From: Gammaproteobacteria bacterium
GTDB taxonomy: Bacteria; Pseudomonadota; Gammaproteobacteria; Pseudomonadales; Pseudohongiellaceae
DNA length: 53,805 nucleotides
NCBI GenBank assembly: GCA_002731775.1
Contig: PCCP01000118.1
Span: 1-53,805, forward strand
Direction: 5' to 3'
Under the pieces are notes generated by a model. The model was not told the origin of the DNA. It made no database searches and worked only from the letters and a program-made list of their open reading frames with translations. Position 1 is the first letter of the stretch. Each line of letters opens with the position of its first letter. Made by a program: the position numbers and the translations under genes. Shown piece after piece: positions 26,854-36,778 of the stretch.

Positions 26854-27867
26854 TTACAAGCCTACAATGAGGCGGGCAGAATTGTCGATACGTATCTTCG
26901 TGCTGACATCAATTTCTGACCCATTTAACGACATCCGAATAAACACCGCGTCTCCCAGCAGGATATTGAACGGTGCATTGCCAGTGATTTCAAGCACATC
27001 TCCGGCTTCTCTGAGGTCCCGATAAATCTGCCTGGATTCGCCGTCGTTGACTTCGATCCAGCTCTCACCGGAAAACGTAATCCTCAGCAAATCTTCACCC
27101 GCGGAGCCAATTTCAATAAGCCTGCTATTTTCCAAACTGGACGCCACCGCTACCACAAGCGCATCGATTTCCCTGTTCCCCGCCGCTATAGTGACCGACT
27201 CGATCGGAGTTGACGGCGCGGTGTTCTGCGGATTGCCGACGGCAATGGCGGCCAGGACTGCAATAACGTTTGCATCGGAGATGGGTTTGCTCTCCGGCCC
27301 GACAGAAACAACGGGACTTGACCGGGGCACCTGTGGTGGTGTGCTGGCTCGGCCTGGCTCTGCTGCTGCGGTCGAAGTCGTAACCTGGGTCAGTCCTGGT
27401 GGTGATGGCCTCGTCCCGGCCCCATCCACCTCGTTCTTAGTGACAAAATTGTGGTAAAGCCACAACAGTGTAAAACCACCCACAAACACCAATACTGAAA
27501 CCACGAGCCAGAACTTGTTGCGGTCCAGCTTGCGCCGCGTGTTGCAGCCGAGCTGGGATTCGGACACTGCCGACTGCGTCCTGCTGAACTCTTCGTACAG
27601 CCGAATCAGTTCGCTGGCATCGAGGTTCAGTAATAAGGCGTAGTTTTTGATATAGCCTTTTGCGAAGACGGCGCCTGGCAGCTTTTCAAAACTGTTCGCT
27701 TCCAGCGCCCTCACATAATGCTTGGTGATATGCAGTCGATCCGCTATTTCTTTCTCACTAAGGCCACGGCGCAGCCGTTCCTGTTGCAGGATTTCACCCA
27801 AAGTCAGAGCGGTATCTGTACTTCCGGCGCCTGCTTCCGCCTGTTCCCCGAGCTCCTTAGTGGGCAT
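26854..27867 (-). CDS. rodZ: cytoskeleton protein RodZ
   Basis: 337 aa. A cytoplasmic helix-turn-helix domain (LGEILQQERLRRGLSEKEIA, LHITKHYVRALEANSFEKLP) is followed by one membrane helix (FWLVVSVLVFVGGFTLLWLY, about 119-138), a Pro/Ser/Thr-rich linker and the C-terminal DUF4115 beta domain (ITFSGESWIEVNDGES, LLGDAVFIRMSLNGSEID). RodZ ties MreB to the envelope and sets cell width, implying a rod-shaped cell. It overlaps the end of pilF by 11 bp. Confidence 0.95.
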   Translation of the reverse strand: MPTKELGEQAEAGAGSTDTALTLGEILQQERLRRGLSEKEIADRLHITKHYVRALEANSFEKLPGAVFAKGYIKNYALLLNLDASELIRLYEEFSRTQSAVSESQLGCNTRRKLDRNKFWLVVSVLVFVGGFTLLWLYHNFVTKNEVDGAGTRPSPPGLTQVTTSTAAAEPGRASTPPQVPRSSPVVSVGPESKPISDANVIAVLAAIAVGNPQNTAPSTPIESVTIAAGNREIDALVVAVASSLENSRLIEIGSAGEDLLRITFSGESWIEVNDGESRQIYRDLREAGDVLEITGNAPFNILLGDAVFIRMSLNGSEIDVSTKIRIDNSARLIVGL

Positions 27868-28648
27868 TACTTAGCCGTTGATAAGTCTCAAACTCCGGCG
27901 AATCCTGATAAAGACTTGTCAGTAATAATGCGAAAGTATCCACGATTTTCTGATTTTGAGCCTGCCCCTCAATCTGTATTCCAGCCAGCAGCGCCCGCGG
28001 CGTGTGGGGAATGCTATAGAACTCCACGATGGTTAAATATTGTTGAAATAGCTGGTGTGCCCGATCCTTGTTTTCCTGATTAAATTCGATCAAGGCCAAC
28101 TCGAGTGCGGAAATATACAGGTTGGCATTCAATTGCAATGCGCGCGTAAAGGCGTTCCTGGCATCATCGACGCGGTCCAGGCGCGACGCACTGCGGCCTT
28201 GATTTTCAAAAGCGATGGCCCTGCCGTCGTAGTTCGCATCCCCGGTCACACGCACCAGTTCATCATAAGCTTCGCTGTAGCGTTCCTGATCAAACAACAA
28301 CACCGCATAATTATTTCTGACCCGGGAATTGGATCGATCGAATCTTAATGCAGTGCGAAACGCATCTTTCGCCAGATCCAGATCGCCCTCCCGCTGAGAG
28401 ATCAATGCCAATATATTATATACGTCCGCACTGCGAGCATCGATTGCCAGTGCATTATTGAGATGCCGCCTCGATGCCACCAAATCGTCAACATCGTAGT
28501 AGGCGATCGCGAGTTGGATATAGTCTTGGACTGCCTGTTTATCCGAGGCCTCAACCATGAAGCCACCAGTGGTCGTGGTGACACAGGATGACAGCAAACC
28601 AGCCACGACTGCAGCCGCCAGCAATGAAATAAGCTTTTGAATGGGCAC
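27857..28648 (-). CDS. pilF: type IV pilus biogenesis/stability lipoprotein PilF (PilW)
   Basis: About 263 aa from the GTG at 28648, preferred because it starts a normal lipoprotein signal (PIQKLISLLAAAVVAGLLSS-C) and AGGAG lies upstream; an in-frame GTG at 28684 would add 12 residues. TPR repeats follow: YIQLAIAYYDVDDLVASRRH, DVYNILALISQREGDLDLAK, VRNNYAVLLFDQERYSEAYD. PilF is the outer-membrane pilotin for assembly of the PilQ secretin. The pilus genes themselves are not in the window; this gene travels with rlmN and rodZ in the conserved array. Confidence 0.93.
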   Translation of the reverse strand: MPIQKLISLLAAAVVAGLLSSCVTTTTGGFMVEASDKQAVQDYIQLAIAYYDVDDLVASRRHLNNALAIDARSADVYNILALISQREGDLDLAKDAFRTALRFDRSNSRVRNNYAVLLFDQERYSEAYDELVRVTGDANYDGRAIAFENQGRSASRLDRVDDARNAFTRALQLNANLYISALELALIEFNQENKDRAHQLFQQYLTIVEFYSIPHTPRALLAGIQIEGQAQNQKIVDTFALLLTSLYQDSPEFETYQRLSNAH

Positions 28649-28697
28649 CTTAATACCGTCTCCTAAACTATTCTCAATCCGCACTTATTCTACGCTC

Positions 28698-29867
28698 TTA
28701 TCTAACTACTCTGTCGGCCGCAATCGCCAGATTATCAGCCCCTGTGAAGACTTTTTCACTGCGCTTGGCGGCAGCCAGCCGTTTATGGCGACGGCTACGA
28801 CGAGTCTGATCTTGTACGTCACCCACCAGCTGACCGCAGGCGGCGCCAATATCCTCTCCGCGGGTGGCCCTGACTGTTACAGTGAAGCCCGCAGCCTGCA
28901 ATATCTGCCTGAAATTAGCGATAGAAGAAGTGCTGGGTCGGCGGTAATCACTGAGCGAGAAAGGATTAAATGGAATGATATTAATTTTACAGGGGAACTC
29001 CCGTAGCAGTGTCGCCAATTCCCTCGCATGGGCCCGATGATCGTTAACACCCTTGATCATTGTATACTCGATAACCGGCACCCGTTTGTCAGCCAGGCTA
29101 TCCATATAACCCTGCACCGAGCGCAGCAATTCACTGATAGGATACTTGTTATTGATTGGCATGATCTGACTGCGTAACTCATCGTTGGGCGCGTGCAGGG
29201 AAACGGCCAGGGAGGCATCGGTAAAGTCTTTGAGTCGGTCGATCGCGGGAACAACACCCGAGGTACTGATCGTCACCTTGCGCTTGGAAAGGCCGTAGGC
29301 ACAATCTTCCATCATGATACTGACCGCTTCCATCACATTATCGAAATTGAGCAGGGGTTCGCCCATTCCCATCATCACGACATTAGTGACCACTCGATTA
29401 CCGGAACTGTCGAATCCACCCAGTTTCTGATTTGCCCACCAGAGCTGGCCGACAATTTCAGCAACGGTCAGATTGCTGTTGAAACCTTGCTTTCCGGTTG
29501 CACAGAAACTGCAGTCCAGAGAACAACCGGCCTGGGAGGAAATACAGAGCGTACCCCTGCCCGCTTCGGGAATGTAAACCATTTCCACACAACTGCCGCT
29601 GGCCACTTCAACGATCCATTTGTGGCAGCCATCGTCGGCAGTAAAATTTTGCAGTAGCTTGGGGAAACTTATTTCGGTGCTTTGTTTGAGTTTTTCGCGC
29701 AGGCTCTTGCTGATGTCAGTCATGACATCGAGATCGACGACGCCGCGTTGATGAATCCATTTCATGACCTGTTCGGCCCTGAAGGGTTTTTCTCCAGCGT
29801 CGACGAACAAAGTCCTTAAGTTTGCCAGGCTGAGTCCAGCCAAATTAGCTTTGCTTTTCGCCGTCAT
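28698..29867 (-). CDS. rlmN: dual-specificity 23S rRNA/tRNA (adenine-C2) methyltransferase RlmN
   Basis: About 389 aa from the ATG at 29867 (AGGCAGG 6 nt upstream; a TTG at 29873 is less likely). Radical SAM enzyme: the 4Fe-4S motif CSLDCSFCATGKQG, SAM-site GMGEPLLNFDN, and catalytic Cys in RATRGEDIGAACGQLVGD, with the partner Cys in the SGSCVEMVYIPE region. It methylates A2503 of 23S rRNA and A37 of some tRNAs. It lies 41 bp after ndk. Confidence 0.97.
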   Translation of the reverse strand: MTAKSKANLAGLSLANLRTLFVDAGEKPFRAEQVMKWIHQRGVVDLDVMTDISKSLREKLKQSTEISFPKLLQNFTADDGCHKWIVEVASGSCVEMVYIPEAGRGTLCISSQAGCSLDCSFCATGKQGFNSNLTVAEIVGQLWWANQKLGGFDSSGNRVVTNVVMMGMGEPLLNFDNVMEAVSIMMEDCAYGLSKRKVTISTSGVVPAIDRLKDFTDASLAVSLHAPNDELRSQIMPINNKYPISELLRSVQGYMDSLADKRVPVIEYTMIKGVNDHRAHARELATLLREFPCKINIIPFNPFSLSDYRRPSTSSIANFRQILQAAGFTVTVRATRGEDIGAACGQLVGDVQDQTRRSRRHKRLAAAKRSEKVFTGADNLAIAADRVVR

Positions 29868-29908
29868 ATTCAACCTGCCTTAAGTAATGCTCCTCTGCGC
29901 GTGCTGCC

Positions 29909-30331
29909 TCAGCAACAAATCTCGTCAGCGTCGAAGAAGTAGCTTATTTCCCTCGCGGCAGATGCAGTGGAATCTGATCCATGCACCGCATTGGCATCGA
30001 TGGAGTTGGCAAAATCCGCTCGAATCGTACCAGGCTCTGCCTCGCCGGGATTGGTTGCACCCATCAATTCACGGTTGAGTGCAACGGCGTCTTCGCCCTC
30101 TAAAACCTGGACCACAATCGGGCCGGAGGTCATAAATTCTATGAGGTCCGCATAAAAGGGCCTGCCCTCGTGTTCGGCGTAAAAGCCACCGGCAGACTCA
30201 GCGTTCAACCGCTGCATTTTTGCCGCCACGATTTTCAATCCAGCTTTCTCCAACCGACTGTAGATTTTCCCAATGATGTTTTTAGCTACCGCGTCTGGCT
30301 TGATAATAGAAAGGGTACGTTCGATCGCCAT
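29909..30331 (-). CDS. ndk: nucleoside diphosphate kinase
   Basis: 140 aa from the ATG at 30331, placed 5 nt after GGAGT and starting [18 protein letters not shown] as usual. Hallmarks: [48 protein letters not shown]-type loop, and the phospho-His in [18 protein letters not shown]. It equilibrates nucleoside di- and triphosphates. The C-terminus is slightly shorter than usual and ends in Cys-Cys. It stands between iscX and rlmN in the conserved array. Confidence 0.98.
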   Translation of the reverse strand: MAIERTLSIIKPDAVAKNIIGKIYSRLEKAGLKIVAAKMQRLNAESAGGFYAEHEGRPFYADLIEFMTSGPIVVQVLEGEDAVALNRELMGATNPGEAEPGTIRADFANSIDANAVHGSDSTASAAREISYFFDADEICC

Positions 30332-30436
30332 CATAACTCCGATTAATTCTGTATTCGCAAAAGACCGCGCATTATACGTGGTAAATTTGTCCTTTTGTAC
30401 GCTTTTCCGGCGCAATAAACCCTGGTTTTTCGGGGT

Positions 30437-30634
30437 TCATCCCTCTGCTTCCTCGATCCAAGCAGCCTGTATTGCTTCGAGAATTTTCTCGCCGCTACGC
30501 TGGGGATCGTCGTCGAACTCTTCCAGTTCACAGATCCACTGGTGCAGTTCAACAAAATTTACGTATTGAGGGTCCGTATTGGGGTATCGTTCCGCCAACT
30601 CCATGGCTATGTCGTACACATCGGTCCACTTCAT
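30437..30634 (-). CDS. iscX: Fe-S cluster assembly protein IscX
   Basis: 65 aa from the ATG at 30634 (GGAGGA about 7 nt upstream), starting MKWTDVYDIAMELAERYP. The acidic family signature F-x-x-x-H-Q-W-I-C-x-L-E-E-F-D-D-D-P and EKILEAIQAAWIEEAE is complete. IscX (YfhJ) binds IscS and iron and tunes cysteine desulfurase activity. It is the last gene of the isc operon, 39 bp after fdx. Confidence 0.96.
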   Translation of the reverse strand: MKWTDVYDIAMELAERYPNTDPQYVNFVELHQWICELEEFDDDPQRSGEKILEAIQAAWIEEAEG

Positions 30635-30673
30635 TACCATTCCTCCAGCCTTCAGCGCCACAAACGGCAGCTC

Positions 30674-31012
30674 CTAGTGCGCTTCAGACACCATGTTGAT
30701 CGTATATTTCGGTATCTCGATGACCAGGTCCTCGGTGCCTACCTTTGCCTGGCAACTGAGACGAGATTCTGGTTCCAGACCCCAGGCCTTGTCCAGGTAA
30801 TCCTCCTCCTGTTCCTCGGCTTCTTCCAGAGAATCCAATCCTTCACGTACGATTACGTGACAGGTGGTGCAGGCGCAGGATTTTTCGCAGGCGTGCTCAA
30901 TCATAATATTATTACGCAAGGCCGCATCGAGAATACTCTCATCTACATTGGCTTCGATCTCGGCGCCGTCGGGACAGAATTCTTCGTTGGGCAGGAGTGT
31001 TATTTTTGGCAT
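30674..31012 (-). CDS. fdx: ISC-type [2Fe-2S] ferredoxin
   Basis: 112 aa adrenodoxin-type ferredoxin. The cluster ligands are in CEKSCACTTCHV (first three of the four Cys) and LSCQAKVG. The acidic recognition segment LDSLEEAEEQEEDYLDKAWG is typical. It supplies electrons for cluster assembly on IscU. Standard position between hscA and iscX. Confidence 0.97.
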   Translation of the reverse strand: MPKITLLPNEEFCPDGAEIEANVDESILDAALRNNIMIEHACEKSCACTTCHVIVREGLDSLEEAEEQEEDYLDKAWGLEPESRLSCQAKVGTEDLVIEIPKYTINMVSEAH

Positions 31013-31054
31013 TACCTGGTCCTGGTCTGCTGTGTTGTGGCAATTTGGTTCAAT

Positions 31055-32929
31055 CTATTCATCTGTAGAGTGCTCAATCTCGTCGATCGAGTGACCACGC
31101 AAGGCTTCGCCAATAGTCAAATCCATGCGCCTGGCAGCAAAATCGCCGCTGACCTGGTTGAGCTCTTCGCTGAGTGAGTGAATCTGGTTGCTGCTGCCAT
31201 CGCTTATTGCCGATTGCAGGCGGGCGACAACGTCGGCAATACGACTGGCTTCTTCTGCACTCAACAATCTACTATCAACCTTGCGGGCGCTGGCGAGCGC
31301 ATCAATTAATTGGGTGGCTTCCAGTTGTGCTTCTCTCAGGGCTCTTGATTCCATGTCTGCATGGGCATGGTCGCGGGAGGATTCCAGCATTTTTTCGATA
31401 GCATCGGCGTTGAGCCCGTAGCTGGGCTTGATCTGAATCTCGGATTTCGTGTTCGTGCTCAATTCCTGCGCAGTTACGCTCAACAAGCCGTCTGCATCGA
31501 CCTGGAATGTGACTCGAATTTTCGCCGCTCCCGCCACCATCGGTGGTATGCCTCTAAGCTCGAAACGCGCCAGCGAGCGACAGTCCGATACCAGCTCGCG
31601 CTCACCCTGCACCACGTGTAGCGACATCACCGTCTGCCCATCCTTGAAGGTCGTGAACTCCTGGGCCTTCGCTACCGGTATCGTGGTGTTTCGAGGAATA
31701 ATTTTTTCCACTAACTCTCCCATGGTCTCGATACCCAATGACAGGGGGTTCACATCGAGCAAGAGGAAATTGTGCTCAGATTTATTGCCGATCAGTACAT
31801 CGGCCTGGATGCCGGCACCAATCGCCACAACTTTATCCGGATCTATATTTACCAGCGGAGATTTTCCAAAAAATTCGGCAACTGCATTCCTGATCACCGG
31901 CATACGCGTGGCGCCGCCGACCAGAACAATATTATCTATCGCGTCCGTGGTTAATTTAGCGTCGCGTAAGACCCGGCGGCAGGTGTTGATGGTTCGATTT
32001 ACCAACTCGCGGGTCAATTCTGTGAACAGTTCGGCGTCAAGTTTACCGGTCCAGGCCCCATAGCTGACATCGACGGACTCTGTCTCACTTAATTGATGCT
32101 TGATCTGATTTGCGAGATACAGCAATTCAATGCGCTTACTGTGACTCAAGGTGCCTGTATGCACGGAGGCCTGCATTAGCCAATCGGAGACGACGCGATC
32201 GAAATCATCGCCCCCGAGATGGGTGTCGCCGCCAGTGGCGAGCACTTCAAAGACGCCTCTTTGTAGACTCAGTAGCGACACGTCGAAGGTGCCACCACCG
32301 AGATCAAATACCACGATGTTGCCCTGGTCTTTGGTATCCAGACCATAGGCAACGGCTGCCGCGGTGGGTTCGTTGAGCAGACGCAGTACCCGTAAACCGG
32401 CTAGACTCGCAGCGTCTTTGGTTTGCTGGCGTTGTGCGTCATCAAAGTAAGCGGGTACGGTTATTACCACGCCTTCCAATTCTCCGGCCAGGCAGACTTC
32501 GGCGCGATCGCACAATACCCGAAGAATATCGGCACTGATCTGAACCGGGTCCATTACGCCTGCGGTCGTCACGATGGCCGGTGCGCCATCGTCGCGGCTG
32601 TCATCGAATTGATATGGAAGGAACGGGTCCTGTGAGAGGATTTCCGAGCGGCTCTTACCGAGCAATCGCTTCACCGACAAGATCGTGTTTTCAGGATCAT
32701 CGATTGCCGCCGCCCTGGCGATTGCCCCAACCACGGGGGTCTGGTTTTTCCGGTATTGCACCACCGAAGGCAACAATTGTAGACCGTCTGCGTCCGGCAG
32801 CGCTTCGACACCACTACCACAGCTGGCGGTGATCAGGGAGTTGGTCGTGCCCAGGTCGATACCAACCGCCCGCCTATGCATCGCTGCCGCCGGTTTCCGT
32901 CCTGGTTCTGATATCTGTAACAATGCCAT
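31055..32929 (-). CDS. hscA: Fe-S chaperone HscA (Hsp70 family)
   Basis: 624 aa. The nucleotide-binding domain has [58 protein letters not shown] and [10 protein letters not shown]. The substrate-binding domain covers about 390-520 ([20 protein letters not shown]) and is followed by a helical lid. With HscB it uses ATP to release clusters from IscU. 30 bp after hscB. Confidence 0.98.
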   Translation of the reverse strand: MALLQISEPGRKPAAAMHRRAVGIDLGTTNSLITASCGSGVEALPDADGLQLLPSVVQYRKNQTPVVGAIARAAAIDDPENTILSVKRLLGKSRSEILSQDPFLPYQFDDSRDDGAPAIVTTAGVMDPVQISADILRVLCDRAEVCLAGELEGVVITVPAYFDDAQRQQTKDAASLAGLRVLRLLNEPTAAAVAYGLDTKDQGNIVVFDLGGGTFDVSLLSLQRGVFEVLATGGDTHLGGDDFDRVVSDWLMQASVHTGTLSHSKRIELLYLANQIKHQLSETESVDVSYGAWTGKLDAELFTELTRELVNRTINTCRRVLRDAKLTTDAIDNIVLVGGATRMPVIRNAVAEFFGKSPLVNIDPDKVVAIGAGIQADVLIGNKSEHNFLLLDVNPLSLGIETMGELVEKIIPRNTTIPVAKAQEFTTFKDGQTVMSLHVVQGERELVSDCRSLARFELRGIPPMVAGAAKIRVTFQVDADGLLSVTAQELSTNTKSEIQIKPSYGLNADAIEKMLESSRDHAHADMESRALREAQLEATQLIDALASARKVDSRLLSAEEASRIADVVARLQSAISDGSSNQIHSLSEELNQVSGDFAARRMDLTIGEALRGHSIDEIEHSTDE

Positions 32930-32959
32930 TTTAATCTGTCAGCCGATCTGAGGAAGCTC

Positions 32960-33493
32960 CTAGTAGCCCAGGCGCTGTTCCTCCGAACTGTCTATTTCCG
33001 CTAGCAGCTTGTGTATAAACTGCATCTCATGAAAACACTTCTTGGCGCTGTCAAATTCGCGCCGTTGTAACTCGTCAGCAAAAAACCGCTCCATGTTTGC
33101 CAATTTAACCGTGACTTCTGCCTTGAGATTTTCTAAGGCCGGCAGTGCCGAGCTGTCTTTCGGCAATTCATCGAGGGCCTCACGCAACTGTATCTGTTCC
33201 AGCAGCAGATCCATACCCAGATCACTTTGCTTGACCTGTTCCACATCTACATCGTGCAGGCTTAACAGGTACGCCGCCCGTCTCAGCGTTGACTTCAGCG
33301 TGTCATAGGCCTCATTCAGGTAGCTGCTATGCTGCACTGCCCGCATCTTCTCCGTCTCCGACGCAGCAGCGAAACGATCCGGATGCGCTGCGAGTTGCAG
33401 CTGACGATAATTTTCAGCCAGAGTCGAAACATCCAATTCAAATGACTCGGATAGCTTGAATAGCTGAAAATAATTTTGCTTGATCTGCTGCAC
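32960..33493 (-). CDS. hscB: J-domain co-chaperone HscB
   Basis: 177 aa, starting with GTG at 33493. The N-terminal J-domain contains the HPD motif (LAAHPDRFAAASETEK) and the C-terminal three-helix domain binds IscU (ELQRREFDSAKKCFHEMQFI). It delivers IscU to HscA. The 116-bp gap to iscA is the largest inside the isc operon; it holds no gene on the coding strand. Confidence 0.96.
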   Translation of the reverse strand: MQQIKQNYFQLFKLSESFELDVSTLAENYRQLQLAAHPDRFAAASETEKMRAVQHSSYLNEAYDTLKSTLRRAAYLLSLHDVDVEQVKQSDLGMDLLLEQIQLREALDELPKDSSALPALENLKAEVTVKLANMERFFADELQRREFDSAKKCFHEMQFIHKLLAEIDSSEEQRLGY

Positions 33494-33609
33494 GGGTGAG
33501 GGTTAATTATTAAAGACGGGGGAGCACCGATACGCTTTATCCGTTAGCCAACTTGAGTCCCAATTCCGGGTGCATGGTAGATAAGCTTAAGCAACTTCTC
33601 CGCCGGCCC

Positions 33610-33933
33610 TTAAATACTGAAGCTCTCGCCGCAACCGCATTCACCTTTGGCGTTTGGGTTCTTGAACTCGAAGCCTTCATTGATACCCTGTTTTATAAAA
33701 TCCATTTCCGTACCATCGATGTAGACCAGGCTCTTGGGGTCGACAATGATTTTGATTCCCCGATCTTCGAAGACCTGGTCACCTGTCTCGAGACTATCAA
33801 CAAATTCGAGCACATAGGCCATGCCTGAGCAGCCGGTGGTGGTTACACCAACCCGAATTCCCAAACCACTACCTCTATTTTGAAGTTGTTCGGCAACATG
33901 CTTCGCCGCCGATTCGCTAATCGATATAGCCAT
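33610..33933 (-). CDS. iscA: A-type Fe-S carrier IscA
   Basis: 107 aa. The three conserved cysteines occur in [13 protein letters not shown] and GECGCGESF, with the family sequence [20 protein letters not shown] between. It carries iron or clusters to targets, chiefly for 4Fe-4S assembly. 45 bp after iscU. Confidence 0.98.
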   Translation of the reverse strand: MAISISESAAKHVAEQLQNRGSGLGIRVGVTTTGCSGMAYVLEFVDSLETGDQVFEDRGIKIIVDPKSLVYIDGTEMDFIKQGINEGFEFKNPNAKGECGCGESFSI

Positions 33934-33978
33934 TGCTAAAAACTCTTCTCCAGTCTCGAATGCTGAACCCGGTAAAAA

Positions 33979-34362
33979 TTAGGCCTCGCGCTTCTGCCTG
34001 ATATCTTCGATAGCGGCCTTAATTGCATCTTCAGCCAATACCGAACAGTGAATCTTGACAGGGGGCAGGCCTAACTCTTCGACGATATCCGTGTTCTTGA
34101 TTTGCCTGGCTTCTTCTAGTGAACGGCCTTTAACCCATTCGGTTAGCAGGGAGCTCGATGCGATAGCGGACCCGCAGCCATAAGTTTTAAATTTTGCTTC
34201 TTCGATTACACCCGCATCGTTAACCCTGATTTGCAATCGCATCACATCGCCACAAGCAGGTGCACCAACCATACCGGTTCCCACGTTCACATCCGTGTCA
34301 TCGAGCTTTCCTACATTGCGTGGATTTTCATAGTGATCTAATACTTTTTCTGAATATGCCAT
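33979..34362 (-). CDS. iscU: Fe-S scaffold protein IscU
   Basis: 127 aa. MAYSEKVLDHYENPRNVG is the standard start. The three cluster cysteines are in GAPACGDVMRLQ, TYGCGSAIASSS and LPPVKIHCSVLAEDA (LPPVK is the HscA-binding motif). It is the scaffold for cluster formation with IscS. 15 bp after iscS. Confidence 0.99.
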   Translation of the reverse strand: MAYSEKVLDHYENPRNVGKLDDTDVNVGTGMVGAPACGDVMRLQIRVNDAGVIEEAKFKTYGCGSAIASSSLLTEWVKGRSLEEARQIKNTDIVEELGLPPVKIHCSVLAEDAIKAAIEDIRQKREA

Positions 34363-34377
34363 AATTTTCTCTCCTGC

Positions 34378-35592
34378 CTAGTGGGCTGCCCACTTAACTT
34401 GACTTATATCAATACCGTCTTTATACATATCCCAAAGTGGCGATAAGTCTCTCAATTTCGCCACCGCTTCATGAATTTTTTCAACTGAATAATCGATTTC
34501 TTCCGCGGTAGTGAAGCGGCCAATCGATATACGCAGCGAGCTGTGCGCGAGTTCGTCATTGAGCCCCAGCGCTCTCAATACATAGGAGGGTTCCAGGCTT
34601 GCCGATGTACAGGCCGAACCAGATGAGAGTGCCAGATCTCTTAATGCCATCATCAGGGATTCACCTTCAACGAAATTAAAACTGATGTTGAGATTACCCG
34701 ATACCCGCCGGTCGATGTCGCCGTTGACGTAAACTTCTTCAATATCCTCCAGCCCTGCCAACAGTCTCTTGCGCAATGCCAGGACGCGCTCATTTTCTGC
34801 ATGCATTTCTTCCGCAGCAATCCGGTACGCTTCACCCATGCCGACAATCTGATGAGTGGCCAGGGTGCCGGACCGCATACCCCGTTCATGACCACCACCA
34901 TGCATCTGGGCTTCGATTCGAACTCGGGGCTTGCGCCTGACGAATAAGGCGCCAATGCCTTTTGGACCATAAATTTTGTGTGCGGTGAACGACATTAAAT
35001 CGACCTGCAGCGATTGCAGATCGATATCCTGTTTACCGGCACTCTGAGCGGCATCGACGTGGAAAATAATACCCTTCTCACGAGTCAGCTTGCCAATGGC
35101 TGCGATGTCGTTAACGACGCCGATTTCATTGTTCACGTGCATGATCGATACCAGGATAGTATCCGGGCGGATCGCAGCGGCAACAGATTCCGGCTTGGTA
35201 AGTCCGGAAGGTTCGGGATCGAGATAGCTTAGCTCGAAGCCCTCGCGCTCCAGCTGACGACAGCTGTCCAACACCGCCTTGTGCTCAATCCTGGAAGTGA
35301 TGATGTGTTTGCCTTTCTTGCTGTAAAAGTGGGCTGCCCCCTTGATAGCAAGATTGTCAGACTCAGTAGCACCGGAGGTCCATACGACCTCGCGGGGATC
35401 AGAGTGAATCAGATCGGCGACCTGCCGGCGGGCCGTCTCCACCGCTTCTTCGGCTTTCCAGCCGAACATATGGGAGCGTGACGCCGGATTACCAAAATTC
35501 GCTTCCAGGGTCAGACACTCGGACATTTTTTCTGCTACCCGCGGGTCAACCGGGGTAGTCGCTGAATAATCCAGATAGATGGGAAATTGCAT
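34378..35592 (-). CDS. iscS: cysteine desulfurase IscS
   Basis: 404 aa. The PLP lysine is in [17 protein letters not shown]; the mobile catalytic Cys is in [20 protein letters not shown]. The start [20 protein letters not shown] and the long IscU-binding C-terminus are normal. It provides sulfur for Fe-S clusters, thiamine and tRNA thiolation. 31 bp after iscR. Confidence 0.99.
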   Translation of the reverse strand: MQFPIYLDYSATTPVDPRVAEKMSECLTLEANFGNPASRSHMFGWKAEEAVETARRQVADLIHSDPREVVWTSGATESDNLAIKGAAHFYSKKGKHIITSRIEHKAVLDSCRQLEREGFELSYLDPEPSGLTKPESVAAAIRPDTILVSIMHVNNEIGVVNDIAAIGKLTREKGIIFHVDAAQSAGKQDIDLQSLQVDLMSFTAHKIYGPKGIGALFVRRKPRVRIEAQMHGGGHERGMRSGTLATHQIVGMGEAYRIAAEEMHAENERVLALRKRLLAGLEDIEEVYVNGDIDRRVSGNLNISFNFVEGESLMMALRDLALSSGSACTSASLEPSYVLRALGLNDELAHSSLRISIGRFTTAEEIDYSVEKIHEAVAKLRDLSPLWDMYKDGIDISQVKWAAH

Positions 35593-35623
35593 TATTTACT
35601 CCGCAACATCTTTATAGGTCGGT

Positions 35624-36115
35624 TTATCGAGCAGACACCGAAATGCGCATGTCATTCATATTCTCGCCAACGATGAGCAGCTTCCGATCCTGGTGTTGGG
35701 CGATGCGTTTTATTTCACTCCTGGCAACCAGATCAGCAAGGCTTATGCTCTCGAGAAAGTCGTGGATTTGAGTGCTCAGGTCTTCCCACAGGTAGTGGGT
35801 CAGGCAGATTTCACCATCCTGACAGTCCCCAGCACCACTGCACTTCGTGGTATCCACAGATTCGTTGACGGCGTCGATAATCTCGGCGACGAAAATCGCA
35901 TCAGCGCCTCGCCGCAGCTCGTAACCGCCGCCCGGACCGCGCACGCTAATGACCAGGGAGCTCTTCCTGAGTTTGGCGAACAGTTGTTCCAGGTAAGACT
36001 GCGAAATCGCCTGTCGCTGGGAAATCTCAGCCAGGCTCACGGGCCCTTGCTGATTGTGCAACGCCAGGTCCAGCATCGCCGTGACCGCGTATCTGCCTTT
36101 GGTGGTTAAACGCAT
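35624..36115 (-). CDS. iscR: Fe-S cluster regulator IscR
   Basis: 163 aa, Rrf2 family. A winged-helix N-terminus ([47 protein letters not shown]) binds DNA. The [2Fe-2S] ligands Cys-x5-Cys-x5-Cys and the His occur in [20 protein letters not shown]. With its cluster it represses the isc operon; a type-1 site upstream predicts autorepression. The C-terminal tail is slightly different from E. coli but the length is normal. Confidence 0.98.
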   Translation of the reverse strand: MRLTTKGRYAVTAMLDLALHNQQGPVSLAEISQRQAISQSYLEQLFAKLRKSSLVISVRGPGGGYELRRGADAIFVAEIIDAVNESVDTTKCSGAGDCQDGEICLTHYLWEDLSTQIHDFLESISLADLVARSEIKRIAQHQDRKLLIVGENMNDMRISVSAR

Positions 36116-36150
36116 GAGATCGCCTTCCGCTTTTCGGTATTACAACATCG

Positions 36151-36183
36151 ATTATCGAATACCTAAGTGATTTAGTCAAGTAT
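36151..36183 (-). promoter_or_regulatory. iscR promoter with overlapping IscR type-1 operator
   Basis: Read on the minus strand, TTGACT (36174-36179) and GATAAT (36151-36156) are 17 bp apart, a strong sigma-70 promoter 35 bp before the iscR ATG. The 25 bp at 36159-36183 match the type-1 IscR consensus (half-sites ATAC-TTGACT and ACTTAGGTAT around an A/T-rich centre) at 23 of 25 positions as I remember the consensus. The operator covers the -35 box and spacer, so Fe-S-loaded IscR should block transcription of the whole isc operon. Confidence 0.85.
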
Positions 36184-36229
36184 AGCGAAGGGCCAGCAAC
36201 AAGCGTCAGCGGGGCTGATAGACGTGGGT

Positions 36230-36778
36230 TCAGGTGCTTTCGTAGAGAATGGTGGAAGCTGCCTTGCCGAAATCGCTATCCATTTCATAGCCATAGGATT
36301 TTACGATCAAGGCAATAATGGCCAGGTGGTGGATACTATGGGTCACCAGGCCCATCAGTTCGCGACCCACGGTGCTGCGCATGGTTACGGCCGGACCCCG
36401 GTAATGAACCGATTCGCGCACAGTAATTGGTGTTTCCAGATGGTCTAACGCCGCCATGGTTTCGATGCGTCGACCCAAGGAATCCAGGGCAATGGTGGCC
36501 ACATCCATTTTGTTTTCGACAGACTTGTCGCGTTTCCTGGCGTCGTAGTCAATGCTGCCCACCGGCAATCCAGTGAAGAAACAATGGAATCGATCCAGAA
36601 TATGACGAATATGCACTCCCACCGAGGACGTTCCCCTGGAGCTATCAACATAGGCTTCGGCAGAAATAAGCTGCAATAGATGAGCACACTGCTCAATACT
36701 GCGCACACAACCCCCATGCAGCTGGGTCGCATCGGTAATTTGCTTATCACCCTGGTTCAGCGCTTTAGAAATTGTCAT
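36230..36778 (-). CDS. DinB-superfamily protein
   Basis: 182 aa four-helix-bundle protein of DinB type. The putative metal His residues are at GVHIRHILDRFHCFF and THSIHHLAIIALIVKSYG; MVTISK-like polar start, no signal peptide, so cytoplasmic. DinB-like proteins include thiol-dependent metalloenzymes and damage-inducible proteins of unknown role. It lies directly upstream of iscR (114 bp) on the same strand but outside the IscR promoter; the classical neighbours cysE and trmJ are absent. A perfect TTGACA (minus strand of 36823-36828) could be its -35 box, without a clear -10. Confidence 0.75.
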   Translation of the reverse strand: MTISKALNQGDKQITDATQLHGGCVRSIEQCAHLLQLISAEAYVDSSRGTSSVGVHIRHILDRFHCFFTGLPVGSIDYDARKRDKSVENKMDVATIALDSLGRRIETMAALDHLETPITVRESVHYRGPAVTMRSTVGRELMGLVTHSIHHLAIIALIVKSYGYEMDSDFGKAASTILYEST

